Source: an uncultured Lachnospiraceae bacterium
GTDB lineage: Bacteria; Bacillota; Clostridia; Lachnospirales; Lachnospiraceae
Assembly: GCA_947177165.1 (NCBI GenBank)
Contig: CAMWTP010000009.1
Coordinates: forward strand, 1-64,000
DNA: 64,000 nucleotides
Direction of reading: 5' to 3'
A program made the position numbers and the translations under genes. The notes under the pieces are model-generated. The model was not told the origin of the DNA, ran no database searches, and saw only the letters and a list, made by a program, of their open reading frames with translations. This document shows positions 8,474 through 16,692 of the stretch, in pieces (positions within the stretch are counted from its first letter, which is position 1; the number at the start of each line of letters is the position of its first letter).

Positions 8474-9883
8474 ATGATGAAAAAAGAAAAAAACAGAAAT
8501 TCATTTTCGGGCTCAATTGGCTTTGTACTGACAGCGGCGGGAAGCGCGGTCGGGTTAGGGAATATCTGGCGTTTCCCGTATCTGGCGGCAAAGGACGGCG
8601 GCGGGCTGTATCTGGTGATTTACCTGATACTGGCGCTCACATTCGGATTCACATTGCTGACGACTGAGATTGCCATAGGGAGAAAGACAAAGCAGAGCCC
8701 GTTGACAGCATACGGACGGTTACAGCCTAAGTGGGGCTTTCTTGGTGTGCTTGCGTGCCTCGTTCCGGTCATTATTCTGCCGTATTACTGTGTGATCGGC
8801 GGCTGGGTGGTCAAATATTTTCTTGCGTATCTGACAGGCGGCGGCACTGCGGCAGCGGAGGACGGCTATTTTACAGGCTTTATCACGGGTTCATGGCAGC
8901 CGATTGTGCTGATGGCTGTGTTTATGTTTATGGTGGCATTTATCATATTCCGGGGAATCAACAAAGGAATTGAGTCGTCCTCAAAGATTCTGATGCCGAT
9001 TCTGCTGCTGCTGGTTGTGGGAATTGCAGCTTTTTCCCTGACGATTCAGTATCAGGATGCGTCCGGTGTGACGCGGACCGGCATGGAGGGCTTTCGCATC
9101 TATGTGATTCCGGATTTGAGCGAAATGACTGTGAAAGGATTTTTTACGGTATTGCTGGATGCGATGGGACAGTTGTTTTTCAGTCTCAGTGTCGCGATGG
9201 GAATTATGGTAGCGTACGGATCCTATGTCAGGGACGATGCGAATCTGGTCAAGTCCATCAACCAGATTGAACTGTTTGACACGGCAGTTGCATTTCTGGC
9301 GGGCGTCATGATTATTCCGGCGGTATACACTTTCATGGGCAGAGAGGGTATGGCTGCGTCGGGACCGAGTCTGATGTTTGTATCGCTGCCGAAAGTATTT
9401 TCATCGATGGGAAGAATCGGCAATCTGGTGGGCTGTCTGTTCTTCGCAATGGTATTGTTTGCCGCGCTGACGAGCGCTGTGTCCGTCATGGAGGCGGTTG
9501 TGTCCAGTTTTATGGACAAGTTTCATATGACGCGCATAAAGGCTGCTGCGGTCGAGACTGGCATTGCCCTTGTCGGCGGCGTGATCGTGTGTCTCGGGTA
9601 TAACAGGCTGTATTTCGAGGTTAAGCTGCCAAACGGGGCTGTTGCGCAGATTTTGGATATTATGGATTATATCAGCAATAATTTCCTGATGCCGCTGGTG
9701 GCAATCGGAACCTGCATCCTGATTGGCTGGGTGATCAAGCCAAAGACTGTCATCGACGAGGTGGAGAAATCCGGCAGCAAGTTTGGCAGAAAACATTTGT
9801 ATATCGCGATGATTCGGTATATCGCACCGGTGCTGTTGGTGATTCTGCTGTTGAAATCGCTGGGCATACTGACGATAATATAG
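8474..9883 (+). CDS. Sodium-dependent symporter, neurotransmitter:sodium symporter (SNF) family
   Basis: This is a polytopic membrane protein of 469 aa, within the bacterial family range. The first helix carries the family hallmark GSAVGLGNIWRFPYLAAKDG, whose unwound Gly-rich region lines the sodium and substrate sites. About eleven further hydrophobic segments follow, ending in a basic tail and a last helix (PVLLVILLLKSLGILTII). Bacterial relatives (TnaT, MhsT, LeuT) import hydrophobic or aromatic amino acids with sodium; the substrate here is not determined. Two ATGs are adjacent (8474, 8477), with GGAGGGGAG upstream. It is transcribed alone and ends at a clear terminator. Confidence 0.92.
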   Translation: MMKKEKNRNSFSGSIGFVLTAAGSAVGLGNIWRFPYLAAKDGGGLYLVIYLILALTFGFTLLTTEIAIGRKTKQSPLTAYGRLQPKWGFLGVLACLVPVIILPYYCVIGGWVVKYFLAYLTGGGTAAAEDGYFTGFITGSWQPIVLMAVFMFMVAFIIFRGINKGIESSSKILMPILLLLVVGIAAFSLTIQYQDASGVTRTGMEGFRIYVIPDLSEMTVKGFFTVLLDAMGQLFFSLSVAMGIMVAYGSYVRDDANLVKSINQIELFDTAVAFLAGVMIIPAVYTFMGREGMAASGPSLMFVSLPKVFSSMGRIGNLVGCLFFAMVLFAALTSAVSVMEAVVSSFMDKFHMTRIKAAAVETGIALVGGVIVCLGYNRLYFEVKLPNGAVAQILDIMDYISNNFLMPLVAIGTCILIGWVIKPKTVIDEVEKSGSKFGRKHLYIAMIRYIAPVLLVILLLKSLGILTII

Positions 9884-9908
9884 AGAGTATGAAATCTGAT
9901 TTGCGAAA

Positions 9909-9947
9909 GGAACACATGGATTTATGGTCTATGTGTTCCTTTTTTTT
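9909..9947 (+). terminator. Rho-independent terminator after the symporter gene
   Basis: A 9-bp stem GGAACACAT (9909-9917) pairs with ATGTGTTCC (9931-9939) and is followed by eight T residues. Confidence 0.9.
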
Positions 9948-10074
9948 GCAAAAATATTAACGCAATGTAATGCTTCCGCGCTCTATTACAACGTTGCTGC
10001 TGGAATGATTGGTAATTGCCACATTGTTTCTGTCGTAATGTTTTAAAGAAATATTTTTTATGTGAGACAAATAC

Positions 10075-10102
10075 TCATATTTTAAATTCTGGGACATATA
10101 TT
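10075..10102 (+). promoter_or_regulatory. Sigma-E-type promoter of the spoIIIA operon
   Basis: TCATATT (10075-10081), a 13-bp spacer and CATATATT (10095-10102) fit the mother-cell sigma-E pattern. Transcription would start near 10109, which makes the ATG at 10108 untenable and supports the spoIIIAA start at 10156. The spoIIIA operon is sigma-E dependent in Bacillus subtilis. Confidence 0.65.
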
Positions 10103-10155
10103 GAGGTATGGACAAAATGTATGGAGTGGAACACGAGCGCAAAGGGGGAGTTTTG

Positions 10156-11094
10156 ATGGCATCAGATAACCGTATTCTGCAATTTTTTCCACAGGGACTT
10201 AGGGGGGACTGGGAGAGAAGCGGCGTGCGCTTCAATCAGATTCAGGAAATCAGACTGCGTGTCAATCAGGCGGTGCGGGTATTGGCAGACCGCGAGTGCA
10301 GGCTTCCGATCATATATGGTGAGCGGGAGATGGAAGAAATATTCCGCTATCTGTGCCATGATTCTGTGTATGCCTACGAGGAGGAGCGAAAGCAGGGGTA
10401 CATTGTGGTGGAAGGGGGACACCGCATCGGTATCACAGGGGAGCTTGTGACTGCAGGAAACGGCAGATTCATCGCCAAGTATATCCGCTACATGAATATC
10501 AGGCTTGCGCATGAGCACAAGGGGATTGCAAAAAAAATGATCGGCTATCTTTATCATGCGAAGGAAGGAACACCGCTGAATAGTCTGATTATCTCACCGC
10601 CGGGTGTCGGAAAGACGACGCTGCTTCGGGATACGATACGCCTGATGTCAAGCGGGAGTGATGGTTACAGGGGATGCAATGTGGGCGTGATTGATGAGAG
10701 GGGCGAGATTGCCGGGGCATACAGGGGAAGTGCCATGCTTGACTGCGGTGAGCGGACGGATGTTGTCACAGGCGGGGATAAGCAGCAGGGGATTTCGGTA
10801 CTGGTGAGGACGTTTGCGCCGCGGGTGATTGCCATTGATGAGATTGGAAAACGTGCGGACGCGGAGGCGATCCTGCACGCGGGGGTGAGCGGCTGCAGCG
10901 TACTGGCGACGGTTCATGGAAATTCCATCGGGGATATCCGTCACAAGGCAGAGATGGAACAGATTCTTCGTTTGGGTCTGATCGACCGGTTTGTCGTATT
11001 ATCCATAGATGCGAAGATGGACAGGTATTTTGAAGTTTATGACAGGGAGGGGAACAGACTATGTGGCAGAAATTTGTTGCAGGTGCCTGCGTGA
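10156..11094 (+). CDS. spoIIIAA: Stage III sporulation protein AA, secretion-type ATPase
   Basis: SpoIIIAA is the cytosolic ATPase of the SpoIIIA-SpoIIQ channel that links mother cell and forespore. The protein is 312 aa, with Walker A SPPGVGKTTLLRD near residue 148, a Walker B-like strand NVGVIDERGEIAG near 176, and IDEIGKRADAEAI and STHG-like ATVHGNSI motifs typical of the type II/IV secretion ATPase family. A frame opens at 10108, but that codon lies at the predicted transcription start. The ATG at 10156 has AAAGGGGGAG six bases upstream. It is the first gene of an eight-gene operon and overlaps spoIIIAB by 34 bp. Confidence 0.95.
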   Translation: MASDNRILQFFPQGLRGDWERSGVRFNQIQEIRLRVNQAVRVLADRECRLPIIYGEREMEEIFRYLCHDSVYAYEEERKQGYIVVEGGHRIGITGELVTAGNGRFIAKYIRYMNIRLAHEHKGIAKKMIGYLYHAKEGTPLNSLIISPPGVGKTTLLRDTIRLMSSGSDGYRGCNVGVIDERGEIAGAYRGSAMLDCGERTDVVTGGDKQQGISVLVRTFAPRVIAIDEIGKRADAEAILHAGVSGCSVLATVHGNSIGDIRHKAEMEQILRLGLIDRFVVLSIDAKMDRYFEVYDREGNRLCGRNLLQVPA

Positions 11095-11582
11095 TGACAG
11101 GGGCGCTTGGATTTGGATGGTCACTCTGCAGTGAGATGAACAGTGATATCTGGCATTTGAAACAGCAAAAACAGATTCTTTTGTATATTTCGGGAGAGGT
11201 TATGTATCTGCACAGGCCGATGGAAGAGATTTTTGATATCATAGCGGGCAAGGCAGAGCATCCCTATGACCTTTTTCTGAGTGATATTTCCCAGAGAATG
11301 AAGGAGCGGAACGGAAATTCCCTGATCAGAATATGGAATGAAGCAATCCATGAGAGAAAAAACGGGGCGGACTTTTCGCAGACAGGAATGGAATATCTGG
11401 CAAAGATGGGGAATTGTTTTGAGTACGAGGGAGAGCAGCTGCAGGTGGAGGCGCTCCGGTTGTTTGAGATGGAACTGGACAGTGAGATAGACAGGCTTAC
11501 AGTGAAAAAGAACGAGAACAGCAGGCTGATCAAGGCACTGAGCACACTGACTGGAATCCTGTGTATCATTTTGTTTTTGTAG
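11061..11582 (+). CDS. spoIIIAB: Stage III sporulation protein AB
   Basis: SpoIIIAB is a 173-aa membrane-anchored component of the SpoIIIA complex, related to GspF-type platform proteins. There is an N-terminal hydrophobic segment (FVAGACVMTGALGFGWSL), an amphipathic middle region, and a C-terminal hydrophobic helix (LIKALSTLTGILCIILFL). The length agrees with the family (about 171 aa). The start overlaps the end of spoIIIAA by 34 bp and is preceded by GGGAGGGG, so translation is likely coupled. It is followed by an unusual spacer of about 105 bp before spoIIIAC. Confidence 0.92.
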   Translation: MWQKFVAGACVMTGALGFGWSLCSEMNSDIWHLKQQKQILLYISGEVMYLHRPMEEIFDIIAGKAEHPYDLFLSDISQRMKERNGNSLIRIWNEAIHERKNGADFSQTGMEYLAKMGNCFEYEGEQLQVEALRLFEMELDSEIDRLTVKKNENSRLIKALSTLTGILCIILFL

Positions 11583-11699
11583 ATGCATATGCTGATGCAG
11601 GGGGAACGATGCCACTGGAATGGCGCATCAGCGGCGCACAGGCAGGGAAAAGTCTTTCCACTGCCCGATTAAAAGTACTATATTGAAATGGGGATGAAA

Positions 11700-11894
11700 A
11701 TGGAAGTCAGTCTGATATTTAAGATAGCGGCAGTTGGCATATTGATCACAATACTGGGGCAGGTACTGAAGCACAGCGGCAGGGAAGAACATGCGTTCCT
11801 AATCAGCCTTGCAGGGCTGGTGCTGGTGCTCTCATGGATTGTTCCTTACATATATCAGCTGTTTGAGATGATACAGGATTTGTTTGCCTTATGA
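11700..11894 (+). CDS. spoIIIAC: Stage III sporulation protein AC
   Basis: This is a small membrane protein of the SpoIIIA channel, with two transmembrane helices (LIFKIAAVGILITILGQVL and FLISLAGLVLVLSWIVPYIY) joined by a short polar loop KHSGREEH. The frame has three in-frame ATGs (11688, 11694, 11700). The last gives the MEVSLIFKIAAVG start I expect for clostridial orthologues and has GGGGA five bases upstream, giving 64 aa; the first would give 68 aa. It belongs to the spoIIIA operon and is followed by spoIIIAD. Confidence 0.9.
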   Translation: MEVSLIFKIAAVGILITILGQVLKHSGREEHAFLISLAGLVLVLSWIVPYIYQLFEMIQDLFAL

Positions 11895-11931
11895 TATATG
11901 ATTTGGGATTTGGTATTGATGGAGGCATTGT

Positions 11932-12312
11932 ATGATTCAGATTTGTGTGCTTGCCATAGCAGGTCTTTTTGCGGCGCTTGTCATCAAGAAAGACAAGCCG
12001 GAGTTTGCGACGCTGATCATTATTCTCGTGAGTTTTTTTATCGCGGCCAGAATCCTTGCTGTGCTGGGCAATGCGGTGGAGGAGCTGGAGGAGTGGGAGG
12101 CTGCGCTGGGCGGGAATATCGCGTACGTATCACTGCTCTTAAAAATCATAGGAATCACGTATGTGTGTGACTTCGCGTCAAACTTATGCAAGGATTCCGG
12201 GTATTCGGCACTCAGCAACCACATTGAGCTGTTCGGAAAGGTTGCGATCATGGTGGCCGGTTTTCCGATAATACGGATCATGATAGACATGCTAGAGGGA
12301 ATGATGCGATGA
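11932..12312 (+). CDS. spoIIIAD: Stage III sporulation protein AD
   Basis: A 126-aa integral membrane protein with about four hydrophobic segments, close to the length of B. subtilis SpoIIIAD (133 aa). It is homologous in layout to SpoIIIAC with an extra C-terminal helix (KVAIMVAGFPIIRIMIDML). It acts in the mother-cell membrane as part of the channel feeding the engulfed forespore. The stop codon overlaps the start of spoIIIAE (ATGA, 4-bp overlap), so the two are translationally coupled. Confidence 0.93.
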   Translation: MIQICVLAIAGLFAALVIKKDKPEFATLIIILVSFFIAARILAVLGNAVEELEEWEAALGGNIAYVSLLLKIIGITYVCDFASNLCKDSGYSALSNHIELFGKVAIMVAGFPIIRIMIDMLEGMMR

Positions 12313-13373
12313 GTCAGGGGATTAGTTTGTGGCAGGAAATTGATATTCTCCCGGATTTGGGTGTGCTGGATAATCTGCTAGAGGATTTATTGCCGGGAAA
12401 AAGCACGGACTCTATGGATTTTATAGAGGATGTATTAAAGGGAAACTGGGCGCTCGACCCAGGACTGTTCTGGAGATATATCAGAGAGTCTGTGATGGGA
12501 GTTTTTGACGATTGGAAGAGGCTGTTTATCACAGTATTGATCTTATTTATCCTGGTGGCGATGGTGAGCAATCTGATGGCGGCTCTCAAGAACGAGGGCG
12601 CGGCGAAGGCGGCAAAGACTTTTTTCATTCTTTGTCAGTTAGTGGTGCTGATCGACGCGTTTCATGAGGTGCTCGGGATTGTCGAGGAGACGATGATGCA
12701 GATGCTTGAGTTTTTGAAACTGATGATACCGGCATATATGATCTGTATTGCGGCGGCAGGCTCCGGACTCACAGCACTGATTTTTTACAAGATGCTTTTG
12801 GGTTTTCTGTGTCTCATAGAAGGGATCGTGGCGTCTTCTCTGACAACAGTGGTCGAGGGATATGTGATGCTGGGTGTGGTGGAGAGTGTCTGGGGTGAGG
12901 AGCGGTTCAAGGGACTGATGGATCTCATCAAAAAAGGGATGCAGTGGGTGCTGAAAGCGATGGTCGTGGTGATGTCAGGAAGCGGAATCCTGCAGGTGAT
13001 TATTACGCCGGTGGTTGACAAGACGAACAATGCGGTGATTCAAAAGACGGCGGGCGCGATTCCCGGAATCGGGGATATTGTGGAGTCGGTGTCGAGTGTG
13101 ACACTGGCATCGGCAATCGCGATTAAAAACAGTCTTGGCGTGTTGATACTGGTGGTGCTGGTCCTGCTGATCCTGGCTCCGGTCATCAAGGCATTTATGA
13201 TTCTTCTGATTATCAAGGTGAGCGGCGCGCTGGGAAGCATCTGCGGTGAGCGCCAGATGATGAAGTGCGTGGAGTATATCTCGGAGGCCGGGTTTATGCT
13301 TCTTCGGATATTGATCACGGTCACGACGCTGTTTTTTGTGACGATAGCGGCAGTTACGAATGCTACGAGCTAA
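12309..13373 (+). CDS. spoIIIAE: Stage III sporulation protein AE
   Basis: A polytopic membrane protein of 354 aa, the largest membrane component of the SpoIIIA complex. The N-terminal 60 residues are polar and probably lie outside the membrane. They are followed by about seven hydrophobic helices, including LFITVLILFILVAMVSNLMA and SLGVLILVVLVLLILAPVIK. The length is slightly below the B. subtilis protein (about 399 aa). It starts within the spoIIIAD stop codon. A 75-bp spacer with short CTAAG repeats separates it from spoIIIAF, which is longer than usual for this operon. Confidence 0.94.
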   Translation: MSQGISLWQEIDILPDLGVLDNLLEDLLPGKSTDSMDFIEDVLKGNWALDPGLFWRYIRESVMGVFDDWKRLFITVLILFILVAMVSNLMAALKNEGAAKAAKTFFILCQLVVLIDAFHEVLGIVEETMMQMLEFLKLMIPAYMICIAAAGSGLTALIFYKMLLGFLCLIEGIVASSLTTVVEGYVMLGVVESVWGEERFKGLMDLIKKGMQWVLKAMVVVMSGSGILQVIITPVVDKTNNAVIQKTAGAIPGIGDIVESVSSVTLASAIAIKNSLGVLILVVLVLLILAPVIKAFMILLIIKVSGALGSICGERQMMKCVEYISEAGFMLLRILITVTTLFFVTIAAVTNATS

Positions 13374-13448
13374 AAAACGAAGCAACTCTAAGGCGCTAAA
13401 GGACACCGCCTAAGACGTGCTAAGTTTTTATATTGAAAGGGAGGGGCT

Positions 13449-13835
13449 ATGGAGAATTTAGCGGCGGAGGTAAGGCGGCTCGTGTATACTGTGATCTGTT
13501 TTCAGTGCCTGATACAGCTCACGGAGGGGAGTGTATATCAGAAATATCTCAAATTATTTTCCTATCTGTTGACAATGTGTATCTGCTGTAATGTCGTGTT
13601 TTCCTTTATCGGGCAGATGGAGAACAGCTTTTCCGAGGCAGACCAGCTGTATTTGCGGTGGGAGAAGGAGTGGCGGGAGATGACGGAGACGGATCAGATT
13701 TATGACGGGGCAGCATACTATGAACAGCTCTGGGAAGAAAAAATCATAGGCGAGGCGCACGAGGAATATGACAGCAGGATTGGAGGGGTGGAGAATGCCG
13801 GGGAAGATTCGGGACAGGATTCGGATGATGATTAG
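13449..13835 (+). CDS. spoIIIAF: Stage III sporulation protein AF
   Basis: This is a 128-aa protein with two N-terminal membrane helices (RLVYTVICFQCLIQLTEG and LFSYLLTMCICCNVVFSFIG) and a charged C-terminal domain, as in SpoIIIAF. The C-terminal domain is short compared with the B. subtilis protein (about 206 aa). Its end (ENAGEDSGQDSDDD) overlaps the start of spoIIIAG by 41 bp. GGGAGGGG-type ribosome site precedes the ATG. It is a ring-associated part of the SpoIIIA channel. Confidence 0.88.
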   Translation: MENLAAEVRRLVYTVICFQCLIQLTEGSVYQKYLKLFSYLLTMCICCNVVFSFIGQMENSFSEADQLYLRWEKEWREMTETDQIYDGAAYYEQLWEEKIIGEAHEEYDSRIGGVENAGEDSGQDSDDD

Positions 13836-14412
13836 CGGAGCAAATGGGGGAAAGGGGAGACCGACAAAAGAGACCATGCTCATCATTTTTCTGAGCGGTA
13901 TATTAATCTTTATCATTCTGTTGCCAACCGGGAACAGTGGCAGCAGCTACATAACAGCGAAAAATCAAAAAAAGACTGAAAATACAGTTTCTAAGGGGAG
14001 TGCCCAAACGGATGAGAGTGAAGCAGGCGACGCATTTTTGGACGAATACAGGAGAGGTTTGGAGAGAGAGCTGGAAGAATTTTTGTCCAGCGTGGCAGGC
14101 GTGGGCAAGGTAAAAGTATTGATTTACATGAAAAATTCGCAGGAGTATATCGTCGAAAAGGACATTCCAATGTCCAACTCCGTCAATGGTGAGAACAGTG
14201 AGCTGCGCAAGGAGGAGACAACTGTATACACGACCAATGAAAGCGGCAATGAGGTGCCGTTTATCACACAGACAAAGCAGCCTGCAGTCGATGGCGTCGT
14301 GATATCTGCGGAGGGTGCCTCAAACGAGGCGGTGAAACTTCAGATCGTACGGCTTGTGATGGCGCTGTATGGGGTGGAGGCGAATAAAGTCGAAGTTTTA
14401 GTGATGGGGTGA
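13795..14412 (+). CDS. spoIIIAG: Stage III sporulation protein AG, ring-forming channel protein
   Basis: SpoIIIAG forms a large ring in the space between mother cell and forespore. The protein has a basic N-terminus, one membrane helix (TMLIIFLSGILIFIILLP) and a ring-building domain with VAGVGKVKVLIYMKNSQEYI and the conserved end VEANKVEVLVMG. The frame opens at 13768, but MPGKIRDRIRMM at 13795, preceded by GGAGGGGTGGAG, is the likely start (205 aa). It overlaps spoIIIAF by 41 bp and ends 7 bp before the next open frame. Confidence 0.92.
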   Translation: MPGKIRDRIRMMISGANGGKGRPTKETMLIIFLSGILIFIILLPTGNSGSSYITAKNQKKTENTVSKGSAQTDESEAGDAFLDEYRRGLERELEEFLSSVAGVGKVKVLIYMKNSQEYIVEKDIPMSNSVNGENSELRKEETTVYTTNESGNEVPFITQTKQPAVDGVVISAEGASNEAVKLQIVRLVMALYGVEANKVEVLVMG

Positions 14413-14515
14413 TATCGAAATGATTGCAAAAAAGTTGAAAATATTAAGTCTAAGAAAAGTATGCCGTGAATATGATAGAAGTAGCAAAGAGAAACAACAG
14501 GAAGGATATGGTTTG

Positions 14516-15382
14516 GTGAAAAAAATATTAAGAAAGAACCAGATTATGATTACGGCACTGGCAGTTATGATAGCGGTAGCAGGTTATCTGAACTTTGCCG
14601 GGACCAAGATTGGAGAAGAGGATTTTATATCTGTAGACGGAAGCAGCAGTGAGCTTACATATGATATCTCTGACGAAGATATGTATGCCATATCGCTTAG
14701 GGAAGATACAGATGGAACAATCCAGGATTACGCGTCCGCGACGGGAGATAATGCGGATATTCTGAGTCTTGACACAGATGAAGTGACGATCACGGACGAT
14801 TATCTGAGCAGTGATATGAATGCTGTGTCAGACAGTGCTGTCGACACATCGGCTGCAAGTGACGCGGCATCGGCAGAGGTGCAGGTGTCTGGCGAGGCGG
14901 ATGCACTTGCCGCTAACACAGATGAGTCCGGCGCGACGATTATCGAGCAGGAGATACCGGGAGAGGCAGTGTTTACCAGTGCATCCGGTGTGTCTACGCT
15001 CGCGGGAGCAAAGCTTTTGAAGGAGCAGACAAGGGCGCAGAACAAAGAATCTCTCCTGGAGATCATTCAGAATGAAGAGCTGACGGAGGAGGCCAAGAAG
15101 GAAGCAGTGAGCAGCATGATCGCACTCACAGAAACCGCGCAGAAGGAATCTGATGCGCAGATGCTCCTCGAGGCAAAGGGATTCACGCAGACGGTAGTGA
15201 GCATCAGCGGCGATACTGCGGACGTCATGGTGGAGGCGGCAAGCCTCACGGAGTCACAGACTGCCCAGATTTTAGATATCGTGCAGAGAAAGACGGATAT
15301 CGCGCCGGAAAATATCATTATAACAGTATCTGGCGCATCGAGCATAGCCGGAGAAGTAACTGACGCAACCGGCGAAGAATAA
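14516..15382 (+). CDS. spoIIIAH: Stage III sporulation protein AH, SpoIIQ-binding channel protein
   Basis: SpoIIIAH pairs with forespore SpoIIQ across the intermembrane space. The GTG at 14516 gives the family-typical start (VKKILRKNQIMITALAVMIA) with GGAAGGA nine bases upstream; the same frame extends to an ATG at 14420, so the longer form (320 aa) is possible. One membrane helix is followed by an unusually long Asp/Ser/Ala-rich acidic linker (about residues 40-150) and the C-terminal ring domain (AKGFTQTVVSISGDTADVMV). At 288 aa it is longer than the B. subtilis protein (218 aa), mainly because of the linker. Confidence 0.9.
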   Translation: MKKILRKNQIMITALAVMIAVAGYLNFAGTKIGEEDFISVDGSSSELTYDISDEDMYAISLREDTDGTIQDYASATGDNADILSLDTDEVTITDDYLSSDMNAVSDSAVDTSAASDAASAEVQVSGEADALAANTDESGATIIEQEIPGEAVFTSASGVSTLAGAKLLKEQTRAQNKESLLEIIQNEELTEEAKKEAVSSMIALTETAQKESDAQMLLEAKGFTQTVVSISGDTADVMVEAASLTESQTAQILDIVQRKTDIAPENIIITVSGASSIAGEVTDATGEE

Positions 15383-15407
15383 ATGTGTGGAATTAATTGG
15401 ATAAATG

Positions 15408-15416
15408 TGGTATACT
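15408..15416 (+). promoter_or_regulatory. Extended -10 promoter for deoB
   Basis: TGG-TATACT is an extended -10 box about 70 bp upstream of the deoB start, in the gap after spoIIIAH. No good -35 box is present. It would separate vegetative deoB expression from the sporulation operon. Confidence 0.45.
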
Positions 15417-15485
15417 AAAGTACTGTATTGCGAACTGCCTTGATTATAAGCGATATGACAGGCGGTCTGGCGGAAAGGAGCACGT

Positions 15486-16652
15486 ATGAAGAGAGTGTTT
15501 TTGATCGTATTGGATAGCTTTGGAATCGGTGAGATGGAGGATGCGGAGGCCTATGGTGACAAGGGGACAAATACCATAGGCTCCGTTTCCAAGAGCTCAT
15601 TTTTTCATGTGCCGAATCTGCAGAAGCTGGGACTTTTTAATATTGAGGGTGTGAAGTGTGAAAAACAGGAACCTGTCGGGGCACCGCTTGCGGCAGTTGC
15701 AAGGATGAAGGAGGCTTCGCGGGGGAAAGATACGACGATAGGACATTGGGAGATTGCTGGTCTGATATCGGAGAATCCGTTGCCGACTTACCCGGATGGA
15801 TTTCCCGGCGAAGTGCTTGACGAGTTCTCGAGGCTCACTGGCCGGGGAGTGCTCTGCAACAAGACCTACTCGGGCACGGAGGTAATCAAAGATTACGGCG
15901 ACGAGCATGTGAGGACTGGAGATTTGATTGTGTACACGTCCGCGGACAGCGTGTTTCAGATTGCGGCACACGAGGAAGTCGTTCCGCTGCAGACATTGTA
16001 TGACTACTGCAAAAAGGCCAGAGCCCTGCTTTGCGGAAAGCACGGGGTAGGGCGCGTCATCGCAAGGCCCTTTGTGGGCACGTCGGGAAATTATACCAGA
16101 ACAGCGCACCGTCATGATTATTCGCTGCTTCCACCGCAGACGACGATGCTCGACCAGATTAAGGAGGCGGGCAGGGACGTGATTGCCGTGGGAAAAATCA
16201 ACGATATTTTTGCCGGAAAGGGTATTACAGAATTTGTGTACACAAGCGGGAACGCGGAGGGCATCGAGCGCACAATCGAGTATCTTGACAAGGATTTTGA
16301 GGGATTGTGCTTTATTAATCTGGTTGACTATGATATGCTCTATGGCCATCGCAGGGATGTTGACGGTTATGCCAGGGCAATGACTTATTTTGATGAAAAG
16401 CTGCCTGAAATCATGGGAAAGCTCCGCGGGGAGGATATCCTGATGATCACGGCTGACCACGGCTGTGATCCGGCGTACACAAAGACAACAGACCACACAA
16501 GGGAGCACACGCCGTTTATCATGTATGGCAGAAAAGTCAAACCGGTCAACTATGGCACGCGGGAGTCATTTGCAGATATCGCGGCGACCGTGCTTGACTA
16601 TCTCGGCATAGAGCAGAAGGTGTCCGGGAAGAGTATGTATGATACAAAATAA
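15486..16652 (+). CDS. deoB: Phosphopentomutase
   Basis: DeoB interconverts ribose-1-phosphate or deoxyribose-1-phosphate with the 5-phosphates, feeding nucleoside breakdown into central metabolism. The protein is 388 aa, the normal length. It has the alkaline-phosphatase-fold signatures: metal-binding LDSFGIGEMEDAEAYGD at the N-terminus, the active-site threonine region KDTTIGHWEIAG near residue 83, and the C-terminal metal site MITADHGCDPAYTKTTDHTR. AAAGGAG precedes the ATG. The prfC gene follows after 40 bp. No other deo genes are nearby. Confidence 0.97.
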   Translation: MKRVFLIVLDSFGIGEMEDAEAYGDKGTNTIGSVSKSSFFHVPNLQKLGLFNIEGVKCEKQEPVGAPLAAVARMKEASRGKDTTIGHWEIAGLISENPLPTYPDGFPGEVLDEFSRLTGRGVLCNKTYSGTEVIKDYGDEHVRTGDLIVYTSADSVFQIAAHEEVVPLQTLYDYCKKARALLCGKHGVGRVIARPFVGTSGNYTRTAHRHDYSLLPPQTTMLDQIKEAGRDVIAVGKINDIFAGKGITEFVYTSGNAEGIERTIEYLDKDFEGLCFINLVDYDMLYGHRRDVDGYARAMTYFDEKLPEIMGKLRGEDILMITADHGCDPAYTKTTDHTREHTPFIMYGRKVKPVNYGTRESFADIAATVLDYLGIEQKVSGKSMYDTK

Positions 16653-16692
16653 ATCGATAGAAATAACGAGAAAATAGACGGAGGATAGACAA

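Noticed and set aside
9957..10235. 92-aa minus-strand frame upstream of spoIIIAA
   Set aside because: Its end (NVVIERGSITLR) looks somewhat protein-like, but there is no ribosome site, it overlaps the spoIIIAA start and the sigma-E promoter, and no family is recognised.
15597..16508. 303-aa open frame antisense to deoB
   Set aside because: Shadow of the well-conserved deoB frame; no ribosome site and composition typical of an antisense frame.
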